A stretch of DNA of 64,000 bases from Hofstenia miamia (Eukaryota > Xenacoelomorpha > Acoela). Below, piece by piece: positions 1-10,430 of this stretch (position 1 is the first letter of the stretch; every line of letters begins with the position of its first letter). The position numbers and the translations under genes are program-made. Where the stretch lies: NCBI GenBank assembly GCA_004352715.1, contig SCFE01000101.1:1486242-1550241 (forward strand). The letters are read 5' to 3'. Under the pieces are notes generated by a model. The model searched no databases and was not told the DNA's origin. It saw only the letters and a program-made list of their open reading frames with translations.

Positions 1-98
1 CCATTGATCACAACTGTTATTGTGTTCATTTTTAGCAGGTCAGTAACTATCAATACGGGTGCTCGGTTTTTCGGAGACGGCGCTCCTTCTAGTTTAAA
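1..98 (-). CDS. Start of pol (protease region) of an LTR-type retroelement, cut by window edge
   Basis: Reading the minus strand in the frame -1 relative to gag, the sequence is open from inside the end of gag to the window edge. It gives a proline-rich linker followed by a hydrophobic, strand-like stretch ending VTDLLKMNTITVVING. That is what usually precedes the Asp-Thr/Ser-Gly catalytic motif of a retropepsin, but the motif itself would lie outside the window. Expression would depend on the slippery heptamer at 92-98. The pol identity is inferred from position and frame; only about 30 residues are visible. Confidence 0.5.
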
Positions 99-1027
99 TT
101 CTCCATCTCCGTTGATTCAATTTCCTCTTCTTCTTGCTCTTCTTCATTTTCTATCAAATCCTCTTTGTCGAAGTATGCGTCTTCTTCCTCTATCCAATTT
201 ATTTGTCTCTTACAAAACTTCTTCGTGTGTCCCTTGTTGCCACACATTTGACATTTCAAGTCTTTCCTCTTTATCTGCTTTATCGTACCATCTTTTAATT
301 TGATTTTTACTAAATCTTCTCCCGATTTTTTAGTTATCTGTTTGTTCGCTGGTCTAGTGAACATTGGTGTCGTTCGATTTATTATCAGCTTTCCAATCGT
401 TGATTTTTCGTTAATTCTTGCATTACTTTCCATTGTAATTTGTATTGCAAGTCCTTTTCTAATCATTTTATCCAAAGAATCATCTGTGTCGCATTTGATT
501 TGAAATTGTGTTTGAATCGCCTCTGGTAGTCCTTTACTAATGTGTGCGAATAAATCATATTTTGAATATCTCTGTTCTCTAGAACTAAGTTTTAGTAGTC
601 TTTCTACTTGGGACATGTAATTTCGTAAATTGTCCCTAGTGTTGATTTTCATTCCGTTCAACAGCATCCGATACTGACTTTTAAAGCTCTCATCATCATA
701 GTACTGTTGATATTCCCCTATTGACTTCTTGTATTGATATTCCCCTATTGACTTCTTGTAGTCCATTTTTGTTTGCGTTTCTAATACTAAGTAATGCTGA
801 TACGCTGCACCAGTTAAATATAGCGGGAATCTCGCTGCTGCTCTTTGTTGCGTTACTTTTCTCTCCTTCATACTCATTTCAAAAATCTCGAGCCATTCAT
901 TAAATGTAGGTGAATAATTATCAACTCTTCCTGTAAATTTTGGTAGTATTGCTTTACATGCCAACATGTTGTTATCATACTCCTCCGATAATATCGTATT
1001 TTGAAATAACAGTTTATTTTCAATCAG
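89..1027 (-). CDS. gag: Gag-like protein with CCHC zinc knuckle, 5' end in gap
   Basis: Capsid/nucleocapsid polyprotein of an LTR-type retrotransposon. From the first Met (967) it is 292 residues. The first ~190 look like a helical retrotransposon capsid, with the pattern FNEWLEIFEM, ARFPLYLTGAAYQHY and LRNYMSQVERLLKL. A zinc knuckle follows at residues 239-252 (CQMCGNKGHTKKFC, spacing CX2CX4HX4C), and the tail is very acidic. The frame stays open upstream of that Met all the way into the gap, so the true start is probably hidden there. A 27-bp tandem duplication adds nine residues near residue 70. The stop is UAG at 91-89, immediately after a -1 slippery heptamer. No stop or frameshift is visible, so this copy may be young. 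Confidence 0.85.
   Translation of the reverse strand: MIENKLLFQNTILSEEYDNNMLACKAILPKFTGRVDNYSPTFNEWLEIFEMSMKERKVTQQRAAARFPLYLTGAAYQHYLVLETQTKMDYKKSIGEYQYKKSIGEYQQYYDDESFKSQYRMLLNGMKINTRDNLRNYMSQVERLLKLSSREQRYSKYDLFAHISKGLPEAIQTQFQIKCDTDDSLDKMIRKGLAIQITMESNARINEKSTIGKLIINRTTPMFTRPANKQITKKSGEDLVKIKLKDGTIKQIKRKDLKCQMCGNKGHTKKFCKRQINWIEEEDAYFDKEDLIENEEEQEEEEIESTEMENLN
92..98 (-). promoter_or_regulatory. Canonical -1 ribosomal frameshift heptamer (UUUAAAC) at gag end
   Basis: In the gag frame the last codons read AAT TTA AAC TAG, so the heptamer T TTA AAC is in the correct X XXY YYZ phase, and the gag stop follows at once. The -1 frame is open through this point into the putative protease. UUUAAAC is one of the best known efficient -1 slip sequences. 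A downstream stem or pseudoknot was not evaluated. Confidence 0.7.
707..760. repeat. 27-bp in-frame tandem duplication inside gag
   Basis: Two exact 27-bp copies abut (707-733 and 734-760). They repeat the peptide YKKSIGEYQ in Gag without disturbing the frame. Confidence 0.95.
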
Positions 1028-2027
1028 NNNNNNNNNNNNNNNNNNNNNNNNNNNNNNNNNNNNNNNNNNNNNNNNNNNNNNNNNNNNNNNNNNNNNNNNN
1101 NNNNNNNNNNNNNNNNNNNNNNNNNNNNNNNNNNNNNNNNNNNNNNNNNNNNNNNNNNNNNNNNNNNNNNNNNNNNNNNNNNNNNNNNNNNNNNNNNNNN
1201 NNNNNNNNNNNNNNNNNNNNNNNNNNNNNNNNNNNNNNNNNNNNNNNNNNNNNNNNNNNNNNNNNNNNNNNNNNNNNNNNNNNNNNNNNNNNNNNNNNNN
1301 NNNNNNNNNNNNNNNNNNNNNNNNNNNNNNNNNNNNNNNNNNNNNNNNNNNNNNNNNNNNNNNNNNNNNNNNNNNNNNNNNNNNNNNNNNNNNNNNNNNN
1401 NNNNNNNNNNNNNNNNNNNNNNNNNNNNNNNNNNNNNNNNNNNNNNNNNNNNNNNNNNNNNNNNNNNNNNNNNNNNNNNNNNNNNNNNNNNNNNNNNNNN
1501 NNNNNNNNNNNNNNNNNNNNNNNNNNNNNNNNNNNNNNNNNNNNNNNNNNNNNNNNNNNNNNNNNNNNNNNNNNNNNNNNNNNNNNNNNNNNNNNNNNNN
1601 NNNNNNNNNNNNNNNNNNNNNNNNNNNNNNNNNNNNNNNNNNNNNNNNNNNNNNNNNNNNNNNNNNNNNNNNNNNNNNNNNNNNNNNNNNNNNNNNNNNN
1701 NNNNNNNNNNNNNNNNNNNNNNNNNNNNNNNNNNNNNNNNNNNNNNNNNNNNNNNNNNNNNNNNNNNNNNNNNNNNNNNNNNNNNNNNNNNNNNNNNNNN
1801 NNNNNNNNNNNNNNNNNNNNNNNNNNNNNNNNNNNNNNNNNNNNNNNNNNNNNNNNNNNNNNNNNNNNNNNNNNNNNNNNNNNNNNNNNNNNNNNNNNNN
1901 NNNNNNNNNNNNNNNNNNNNNNNNNNNNNNNNNNNNNNNNNNNNNNNNNNNNNNNNNNNNNNNNNNNNNNNNNNNNNNNNNNNNNNNNNNNNNNNNNNNN
2001 NNNNNNNNNNNNNNNNNNNNNNNNNNN
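1028..2027. other. Assembly gap, 1000 N
   Basis: Exactly 1000 undetermined bases, so probably a placeholder size. It separates a minus-strand gag from a plus-strand non-LTR 3' end; the junction is hidden. Confidence 1.
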
Positions 2028-2495
2028 TTCTTATTTACTGATCTAAGTGATGTGCTTTATAGAAAACTTGACATTCAATTAAAATGGGCACTGAATATCT
2101 CAGCAAAAAATTCATCGAAAACTAAACATTACATTTCTAGTTCAATTCTCTTTCCAAAACAACTCGTCATTTTAAATACCTTGCTAACATTTTTCAAACT
2201 AGTAAAAAATCTACCGCCTTATAATTCAATTAAATTCCCGGGATTTGCGCATAAACAGAATTCAAGATCTAAAATTTTTACATGTGTTAAGTATAAGAAA
2301 AAAGTTTTGAAGAAATCTTTCATTAATGTCGCAATTCGAACCTGGAATTCGCTACCTAAAGAAATTAAAAGCATTGAAAAATTGAAACCTTTTAAAAAGC
2401 GTTTAAAAATCTTCCTTAAGCAAAAATATATTTTAGGTACACCATGGTTAGGATTTAAATTTTACAACAATGACTATACGATAACTCGTCATTAA
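2028..2495 (+). CDS. C-terminal end of a non-LTR retrotransposon reverse transcriptase
   Basis: About 155 residues are open from the gap to the stop at 2493-2495. Near the end is SFINVAIRTWNSLPKEIKS followed by LKPFKKRLKIFL. This matches the conserved C-terminal tail of CR1/Jockey-type ORF2 proteins (…WNSLP..I…L..FK+RLK..L). The catalytic RT core would be upstream, in the gap. The reading frame has no lesion in the visible part. Clade assignment beyond CR1/Jockey-like is not possible from this tail. Confidence 0.75.
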   Translation, partial: FLFTDLSDVLYRKLDIQLKWALNISAKNSSKTKHYISSSILFPKQLVILNTLLTFFKLVKNLPPYNSIKFPGFAHKQNSRSKIFTCVKYKKKVLKKSFINVAIRTWNSLPKEIKSIEKLKPFKKRLKIFLKQKYILGTPWLGFKFYNNDYTITRH

Positions 2496-2670
2496 AATAG
2501 CAATATAAAGTAATTCATCCATAGCCTGTAAGAATTGTTACTTTTTGTAATGTATGTTGATTTGTAGATTGGTTAATTTTTGTAATTTATGACGCTATTC
2601 AGATAAATTATCAGTTATTGAATTGTAAACATTTATCTGAATATAGAATCTCTTATCTTATCTTATCTTA
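2496..2670 (+). mobile_element. 3' untranslated tail of the non-LTR element, ending in (TCTTA)4
   Basis: A noncoding stretch follows the RT stop and ends in four TCTTA units at 2651-2670. A terminal short simple repeat in place of poly(A) is typical of the 3' ends of several non-LTR clades, and marks the probable element end at about 2670. The ~260 bp from 2671 to 2929 shows no recognisable feature. Confidence 0.55.
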
Positions 2671-2929
2671 AATACTGCTACAAATAACCTTATGTGATTG
2701 AGGATTTACTTTTAAGTAATTATCAAGAGAAGAAATTGATTGTCGGCCATATTTATACTTAAATATATAGAAGCTGCATGGAATTGTACTTGATATAGCG
2801 GGGATAATATATTATACTTTCGTCTGTATTCACTAGCATGTTCATGCTTACGTGCAAAGCTTCATGTTCTTAATGACCAATTAAGTGTGTTTGATAATAA
2901 ATAGCGGCTTTTTTGTATTAAAATTTATA

Positions 2930-4190
2930 GAATTTTAAATCTTTGTCAATATCAACACCTAAATATGTAACATGATCACTTTGTTGTCGGAACACTGTTT
3001 ACAATTAATTCAATTTTGTTTGTTATTTCCTTTACAGCATTAGGGGAAAATATAATGCATTGAGTTTTTTCAATATTAATTTTTATTTGATTGGATGTGA
3101 AATAACTAGAAAGATTTTCAATATCACTGCAAATTTTTTGTGACCCTAAATGCATCTTTATCTGTATTTATGAGGTAAGTATCATCCGCAAATTGATATA
3201 TTTCACTATGTATTACATGTTTAATTATGTCATTTACATATATTGCAAATAGAACGGGCCCTAGTACTGTGCCTGGAGGTACTCCTCGATTGGTTGTAAT
3301 GTAATCAGATTTCATTAATACACGCTTTTTTCTGTTTTTTAAGAAACTCATAATTAATTTAATTGAATTTTGTTGAAATCCATAGTTTTTAAGTTTAATC
3401 GATAAAATTTCAAAATTCATTGACTTAAAAGCTTTGCTTAAGTCTAGAAGGGCTATGCAACTGGATTTATTTTGAAATTTATTAGCGGGTATTTTTTCAG
3501 TGATTGAAAAAACTCATAATTAATTTTATTGTTTGGATGATAAAATATTCTCAGATGCAAGATATTGATTGACTTGAATGTGCAGTAACCTTTCAAATAG
3601 CTTACTAAAAGGATGCGTTATTGAAATTGGCCAATAATTTTTAGCAATAAGGGGATCTCCATTTTTATACAAAGGTGCTACATCTGACTTTTTCATTATC
3701 TCCGGAAATTCGTTTTCAACTATACATTGATTAAATGCAAATGATAAATGGTCACCAAATACATGGAAAAATTTTTAAATTATAACGTAAGATAAATGAG
3801 TGGAACCAGAAGATTTATTTACGTCTAAGTTTCGTACAATAGATTGTAATTCTTTTAAGTTAGATAACCTAAATTAAAACATAGATTTATAATTTGATTG
3901 CTTAAGTTTTGATAGATGAATTTTAAGAAAATTGAAGTTACCTCATTCTTTAAATGTGTGATTTAGATGATTTAAAATCTTTTTTTTTATCGGTAAATTT
4001 TTCATTATCAATATAAATTTCTGAAATGTCACTATTTAGCCTTTTCGATTTTCCAATAATACAGTTTAAAAATTTCCACTTTTGTTTAGAAGAGTTTAAG
4101 TTTTCAAAAAATCGATGTTGTTTTAATGATGTATTTTTTGTGCATAGGTCTATAATTAATTTCTTTGATCTTTTGTAATTAGTCCAATTA
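2930..4190 (-). pseudogene. Decayed reverse transcriptase of a CR1/Jockey-like non-LTR element
   Basis: Minus-strand fragments in shifting frames follow the RT domain order. A pre-RT linker rich in WTNYKRSKK comes first, then FPEIMKKSDVAPLYKNGD (3600-3720) and NYWPIS. Next are LLDLSKAF (about 3425-3460), the intact stretch RGVPPGTVLGPVLFAIYVND with the catalytic box FADD (3124-3420), and YLGVDID near 2950. Several stops and frame changes separate these pieces, so the copy is dead. It is the downstream part of the same element as the endonuclease relic at 4197-5200. Confidence 0.8.
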
Positions 4191-4196
4191 TTTCGG

Positions 4197-5200
4197 TCAG
4201 GTGGGACTTAGGTAGAGTTTCTGCTTTATGTTTATCATGTTCTTAATTTGTTGATTATCATTTGTGGTTAAGTTAAATATTCGTGATTTGTTAAGTACTT
4301 GGCGGGACTTAAGCGGTGCTACTTTTGGTGCTTGATTGATCTGTGCGGCAATGTAATTTAACTTGTGAGAACCAGAATTTAGAGTAAATATATAGTCGAA
4401 TGGAATGTTTTTAAGTAAATTTTCCATGATTTCATCTGAATAGTTTTTGAAATCCCTAGCATAAATCGTTTTAAATTTAGATAACTTAGCATGATGTGTA
4501 CTAATATAAAGGCAGAGTGCGTGATCACTGAAAGATTCTAGGATTAAAGGTTTACATATAGTTTCTGAATTACATAAAAAATAATCAATTAATGTCGTTC
4601 TTCTAGTGGGAGTCTGAGTGTTGATAAATTTTAAGTTATAAATAGCACATAGTTCATTCAATGCATTTTTTTCATAAAAACTGAAATAATTTATATTAAA
4701 ATGACCTAATATGTTTAGGGAATAGTTATTATTAGGAATATTAGAAATTTCATTGCATTTAAATTTTATATATTCTACAAGAAAATTCTTATTTGTATTA
4801 TAAGTCACATTAATTAATTCTTGTTCGGAGGAATTTGTAGGTGATTAAATTTCAATCCATAAGGATTCAAAAACAGAATGATCGGATTCAAGAATTTTTG
4901 TTCGTATTGGATTTAATTCTTTTGGTACAATAGTCATAAGACCACCAACTCTACTATCCCTATTTTTAACAAAAACATCAAAGATTGCGGGGTTAGGATT
5001 GAACAAATTTGGATTAATTTCGTTGTTTAACCAAATTTCTGTAATAGTGATAATTGAATTTGAACCAAATTGAGCTGTAATTTTAAGAAAGTGATTTCTA
5101 TTTGAATTCAGAATTCTGGCGTTTAAATAAATATACTTAAAATTATCTTTATAATGATTCGCTAAATTTTCAAGATTACATTCATCTAAGATTGAGTAAT
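4197..5200 (-). pseudogene. Decayed apurinic-like endonuclease domain of a non-LTR retrotransposon
   Basis: The N-terminal part (about 5200-4850) reads FKYIYLNARILNSNRNHFLK, then ITEIWLNNEI and DSRVGGLMTIV. These correspond to the first strands and the Glu motif of APE-type endonucleases. The C-terminal part (4197-4808, 203 residues) has LGHFNINYF at the usual GDFN position, TLIDYFLC, and the catalytic SDH (SFSDHALCLY). The Asp of GDFN has become His and the two halves are in different frames, so it is inactive. The RT relic follows directly downstream on the same strand. Confidence 0.78.
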
Positions 5201-5499
5201 AACAACATCTGGTGGAATTTCAAATTTGTCAAACATTAACAACTTTGATATTTTATGATAGCAGCAATAATTGAAGCAATTAGATTTTCAACCCTCATAT
5301 ATTCATAAAATTTATTACAAAATGCCAAAAATCATGAATACCGTATCAGTTCTTCTAGATTAACAACTTTTTAAGGTAAGAAAAAATTTAAGCACATCAA
5401 ATAAATCAAGAAGTGTAACGTTAAGACGTTAGAACAATTAAACATTTCAAAAGCTTGAATTAAAATTCAAAAATATATTCACAGTTGCCTGCTATATGA
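5201..5499. other. AT-rich spacer between two retroelement relics
   Basis: No coding pattern, RNA or repeat structure was recognised. It may contain the degraded 5' untranslated region of the minus-strand non-LTR element. Confidence 0.4.
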
Positions 5500-6420
5500 T
5501 AGGAAAATAATTAGTAGTGAATCCGGGGTGCAACAAGGCGATCCTTTGGGTCCATTGCTCTTTGCAATTACTCTCCATCCAATTAAAGAGTGCATTAGCT
5601 TAGAACTTTGTGCTTATTTGGGTTCTGTCTTTAAAGCTCAAGATTTGGTTGAGCAGCTCACCAATGCAGATATTACCAGTTCTGTGGATTTCAGTAATTA
5701 TCTCTCTTTTCTTTTCCATAACTGGGTCAGAAGAATTACCTCAGGACTGCACCCAGAAAGCTTTTCAATACAATATTGACAAAGTTCGTTATGACCAATT
5801 TCTTAATCAAACAATTGAAGTTCGCAACCAAGCTAGATTGCGCTCTCTTACTGTAAAGGCTTCTGGGGCGTGGGTAACTGCTATTCCTCTGAAAGCATTA
5901 GGCCTCAATCTTCTTCCCTCTGAATATCTCATTACCGTTTAGGTCTCCCGTTCTATTTAGAATCAAGAAAGTGCCCCTCTTGTCAGAATGGGACATTGGA
6001 TATTTATGGAGACCATGCTCTTACTTGCAGCAGCAAATGTGACAGAATTGGTCGGCATGATTGTCTTCTCGCGATATTGTATATTCAATGGCAGCTTCTG
6101 CCTCCCTATCTTCTGTTAAAGAGCAATGCAATCTAATTAATGGGACTCGGTCTACACCTGGAGATGTTTTTATTCCTTTTTTTCTGCAGGCAAGCCAGCT
6201 GCACTAGACTTGACTTGTGAATCTGAAGGATATACATTTGTGCCCTTGGCCTTAGAAACGCTCGGGGGCTTCTCAGCTACCTCAATTAAGACTTTCGGAA
6301 TCTGGCCCTCCTTGCTGAATCGCGGAAAATTCACAATAGAGAAGTGCCAATTGCGCTAATGCGAGGCAATGCTAATATGATCCTAGCAAGATCTCTAGAT
6401 CCTCATCACTAGATTGAAAT
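5500..6420 (+). pseudogene. Third RT relic, different non-LTR family with C-terminal domain
   Basis: Plus-strand pieces in several frames. GVQQGDPLGPLLFAITLHPIK (RT motif with QGDPLGP) starts at 5525. Next come a degenerate YLDD region and VRNQARLRSLTVKASGAWVTAIPLKALGLNL (to 5942). At 6205-6355 is a degenerate tail resembling DLTCESEGYTFVPLALETLGGF. The combination of VQQGDPLGPLLF, GAW..A.P and FVPLALETLGG is familiar from an invertebrate retrotransposon family often seen as RT fragments. Frames change at least three times, so this is a fossil. The family name is uncertain. Confidence 0.65.
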
Positions 6421-6717
6421 AAAGAATGCTGCAAATAGTATTAAATTAATTGTGTGAATTTGTTGATAATTTCTTTTTATCATTTTAAAAAGTAAATATG
6501 AATAAAATATTTTTGTATCCGTGATTAATTTTAATAAATTTAGAGTTAATAGTAACTAAATAATTAAATTTTGTAAATGTGTAGTTCATTTTGAATGATT
6601 GTAAGTATAATTTTTCAATCGTGAAAAAAAATTGAATTAAAAACGAAAAAAGAAACAAATACAATTTCAAATCAGTTCAGGGCCAATAGATGACTAAAAG
6701 CAGACTTGAAAAAGGCC
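6421..6717. other. AT-rich flank, nothing recognised
   Basis: Low-complexity AT-rich DNA leading to the left end of the inverted-repeat element. No supported feature. Confidence 0.4.
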
Positions 6718-7539
6718 AGTAGTATTAATTGGGCAGAAGGCCGTTACACTTTTTTCTGATTGGTCGAGAGGTGGGTAGAAGCCTGTTACACTTTTTTGTG
6801 ATTGGTCGAGAGGGTTGGCCTTTGACCTGAGACGTCGTGGATATTGCCGGGGGTGTTTTACTGACGTCATAATGTACTTTTACTAGTTTTTGTGTTATTT
6901 ATGTGGCCTAATTTAGTTTACATTTTTTTATACTTTCCCACATAATTACATGTATTACTTTCCCACATTAAATTACTTTACATGTATTACTTTCCCACAT
7001 TAACTAACTTTAAATTTTTTACTTTCCCACATTACCTTACATTTTTTTTAGTTTTACTTTCCCACATTACCTTACATTTTTTTTAGTTTTACTTTCCCAA
7101 ATTACCTTACATTTTTTTTTGTTTTTACTTTCCCACATTACCTTACATTTTTTTAGTTTTACTTTCCCACATTACCTTACATTTTTTTTAGTTTTTACTT
7201 TCCCACATTACCTTACATTTTTTTTAGTTTTACTTTCCCACATTACCTTACATTTTTTTTAGTTTTACTTTCCCACATAATTACATGTATTACTTTCCAA
7301 TCGAAAAATATTTCCAAGTAAAAATAATTTACATACTTGTTTAAAAAGTGGAATCGAAAAATATTTCCAAATAAAAAATAAATATTAATAATAATATTTA
7401 ATAAACGTACGTGGTAAAACCCACATACATGTTTAAGACAAGACAAAAATGTAATTTATTCTACACTTTGCTTATAATGACCATATATATCATACTTTTA
7501 AATTTGTATATTGTAGTGTTAGTTTATCATCATTGTTGA
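6718..7539 (+). repeat. Left inverted-repeat arm (822 bp)
   Basis: Matches the right arm in inverted orientation. It is longer because an internal 35-bp motif has expanded. It ends at the gap, so the true arm could extend further. Confidence 0.85.
6932..7300 (+). repeat. ~35-bp minisatellite in left arm (tactttcccacatta units)
   Basis: The box actttccca recurs at 6932, 6957, 6989, 7021, 7056, 7091, 7127, 7161, 7197, 7231, 7267 and 7290. Spacing settles to 34-36 bp between 7021 and 7267. The right arm holds only about three such boxes, so the array grew after the arms formed. Confidence 0.9.
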
Positions 7540-8539
7540 NNNNNNNNNNNNNNNNNNNNNNNNNNNNNNNNNNNNNNNNNNNNNNNNNNNNNNNNNNNNN
7601 NNNNNNNNNNNNNNNNNNNNNNNNNNNNNNNNNNNNNNNNNNNNNNNNNNNNNNNNNNNNNNNNNNNNNNNNNNNNNNNNNNNNNNNNNNNNNNNNNNNN
7701 NNNNNNNNNNNNNNNNNNNNNNNNNNNNNNNNNNNNNNNNNNNNNNNNNNNNNNNNNNNNNNNNNNNNNNNNNNNNNNNNNNNNNNNNNNNNNNNNNNNN
7801 NNNNNNNNNNNNNNNNNNNNNNNNNNNNNNNNNNNNNNNNNNNNNNNNNNNNNNNNNNNNNNNNNNNNNNNNNNNNNNNNNNNNNNNNNNNNNNNNNNNN
7901 NNNNNNNNNNNNNNNNNNNNNNNNNNNNNNNNNNNNNNNNNNNNNNNNNNNNNNNNNNNNNNNNNNNNNNNNNNNNNNNNNNNNNNNNNNNNNNNNNNNN
8001 NNNNNNNNNNNNNNNNNNNNNNNNNNNNNNNNNNNNNNNNNNNNNNNNNNNNNNNNNNNNNNNNNNNNNNNNNNNNNNNNNNNNNNNNNNNNNNNNNNNN
8101 NNNNNNNNNNNNNNNNNNNNNNNNNNNNNNNNNNNNNNNNNNNNNNNNNNNNNNNNNNNNNNNNNNNNNNNNNNNNNNNNNNNNNNNNNNNNNNNNNNNN
8201 NNNNNNNNNNNNNNNNNNNNNNNNNNNNNNNNNNNNNNNNNNNNNNNNNNNNNNNNNNNNNNNNNNNNNNNNNNNNNNNNNNNNNNNNNNNNNNNNNNNN
8301 NNNNNNNNNNNNNNNNNNNNNNNNNNNNNNNNNNNNNNNNNNNNNNNNNNNNNNNNNNNNNNNNNNNNNNNNNNNNNNNNNNNNNNNNNNNNNNNNNNNN
8401 NNNNNNNNNNNNNNNNNNNNNNNNNNNNNNNNNNNNNNNNNNNNNNNNNNNNNNNNNNNNNNNNNNNNNNNNNNNNNNNNNNNNNNNNNNNNNNNNNNNN
8501 NNNNNNNNNNNNNNNNNNNNNNNNNNNNNNNNNNNNNNN
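7540..8539. other. Assembly gap, 1000 N
   Basis: Exactly 1000 undetermined bases inside the inverted-repeat element, hiding most of its core. Confidence 1.
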
Positions 8540-8586
8540 ATGTGTTTATAGTTGTTTGCATTCTGACAGTCTAACAATGGCCATAG

Positions 8587-8713
8587 ATAAACTATATTGA
8601 CATTGTCTATGAAGCATATAACTTTCTACACGTATCAGTTCAACCAGCTGACATACTGAAATTTCACATTGCTGAAACAAAGACAGCTACTCTGAAAGAT
8701 TTCAAACTTTTCG
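8587..8713 (+). CDS. Candidate exon-like open segment inside the inverted-repeat element
   Basis: A 127-base stretch is bounded by an AG (ccatag) and a good donor (cg|gtaagct). It stays open and reads with non-repetitive composition, ending TATLKDFKLFG. It could be an exon of a captured or element-encoded gene, the rest of which would lie in the gap. The peptide was not recognised and splicing is inferred only from the borders, so this is tentative. Confidence 0.25.
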
Positions 8714-9070
8714 GTAAGCTATTTTATAATTAAATCTCAGATATTGTTTTGATTCTTAACACTTTTTACAATATGATCTCTAGTTAGTTTTACCGATATT
8801 TCTTTTTAAACGGAATCAATTTTATTTTAATAAATTGCTGCGAATTTGCTGTCTGATGCCAAATTTATTATAGACTTTATCATAAATAGAAACATTGCTT
8901 GTTTTATAATTTTTAATTGAATTAGTTTAAACGAGTAATTGTCATGTGTTTTTTATTGTAAATGTCATCTCGTTTTTAATAACAACTTGTTTATTAACCA
9001 TTAATTTAGATGCGACCGTGTGAAATATGTGTAAATACACATTACGCTTGTTTCTTAAAGCATTGCCATC

Positions 9071-9615
9071 TCAACAATGATGATAAACTAACACTACAAT
9101 ATACAAATTTAAAAGTATGATATATATGGTCATTATAAGCAAAGTGTAGAATAAATTACATTTTTGTCTTGTCTTAAACACGTATGTGGGTTTTACCACG
9201 TACGTTTATTAAATATTATTATTAATATTTATTTTTTATTTGGAAATATTTTTCGATTCCACTTTTTAAACAAGTATGTAAATTATTTTTACTTGGAAAT
9301 ATTTTTCGATTCCACTTTTTAAACAAGTATGTAAAGTGGGAAAGTAATACATGTAAAGTAATTTAATGTGGGAAAGTAATACATGTAATTATGTGGGAAA
9401 GTAAAACTAATGTAAACTAAATTAGGCCACATAAATAACACAAAAACTAGTAAAAGTACATTATTACGTCAGTAAAACACCCCCGGCAATATCCACGACG
9501 TCTCAGGTCAAAGGCCAACCCTCTCGACCAATCACAAAAAAGTGTAACAGGCTTCTACCCACCTCTCGATCAATCAGAAAAAAGTTTAACGGCCTTCTGC
9601 CCAATTAATACTACT
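9071..9615 (-). repeat. Right inverted-repeat arm (545 bp)
   Basis: Reverse complement of the left arm with a few mismatches. It lacks the expanded minisatellite. It carries the same outer boxes (tctcgaccaatca, cccccggcaatatccacgac) near 9480-9600. Confidence 0.85.
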
Positions 9616-10430
9616 AAGTCCCCATTACATTAACTGCATTCTCCTTTGCAATGGGCAGTGACGGTTATTATATGATTTATGCACCATCATTATAACTGCA
9701 AATGCTACTTGAATTTTCAAAAATGAATAAAGCAATTACTTTGAACTTCCTGCAGGTCTTGACACTTCAATTAATAGATATCTTCTTATGAAGTTAATAA
9801 TATTGTTATGGAAGTCATCATCAGTATCTCAATAATATTTCTTGCATTCCTCAATTAAAGGCCCATAATCAGAGTGACATTTCTCACTTTCATACAATTT
9901 CAAATTTGAAATAGCTTTTGCATCACTCATGATAAATTGGCAAACTTCTTCTTCATTGCCACTCTCCACTATTATCATTATTTTTATTTTCTTTCATCTG
10001 AGGGTATAAACCAAATATAAAATGGCCTTATTATAGGTTTCAATTGGATTATATTATTTCTTTCAACACGACGAATCAAAATGTTTAATTATGTTTTTAT
10101 CGGGCTTCTCGTGAGAAGTTTTCAATTTCAAGTTTATCCTAACTAAGAATAAGGTTAAGTACCACAGTGACTGTGCTAGCTTATATACAAGGTAGCACAT
10201 TCTTTAAGACGGGACACACTGGTACATTAGATTACTATTGTATTCATAAAAAATAGTAAATTTTTTTTGAAATATTTATATTTTTTAGCAAAACTTTGTC
10301 TAGCAGATAACGTGTTTCTATTAATTTCAACAAGCACATCAATTATATTTTCAATTTCAACTTCTTTGAGATTAGCAAATATATTAATGGCTATAAATTC
10401 TCATTCTGATTTATTGAAGGATGCAACAAA
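9616..10430. other. Intergenic DNA with one decayed coding patch (- strand, 9740-9965)
   Basis: Most of this stretch is AT-rich and featureless. On the minus strand 9965-9740 translates as about 75 residues (…EEEVCQFIMSDAKAISNLK… RRYLLIEVSRPAGSSK) with one internal stop. That suggests an old coding fragment of unknown family. The part next to 10431 may include lost upstream sequence of the Penelope-like RT. Confidence 0.35.

Larger units (their letters stand above)
6718..9615. mobile_element. Element with very long terminal inverted repeats
   Basis: The left end agtagtattaattgggcag (6718) is matched by its reverse complement ending at 9615. The two arms can be followed inward over the same landmarks: the ggccttctgccc and tctcgaccaatca boxes, the TGACGTC area, tactttcccaca repeats and tatatatcatacttttaaattt. 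They reach tcaacaatgatgataaac at 7522-7539 (left) and 9071-9088 (right). The core lies between, mostly in a gap. No transposase is visible. The immediate flanks do not show a clear long target duplication; a TA dinucleotide is possible. Confidence 0.8.

Noticed and set aside
940-2046. Long open frames across N gaps (also 7519-8600, 11062-12220, 13100-14261, 44070-45187, 47136-48209)
   Set aside because: They are open only because N codons cannot contain stops; no coding evidence on either side.
6718-9615. Polinton/Maverick interpretation of the long inverted repeats
   Set aside because: The interval is only 2.9 kb with 1 kb unknown, no AG..TC termini or six-base target duplication were seen, and the PolB relic is far away.
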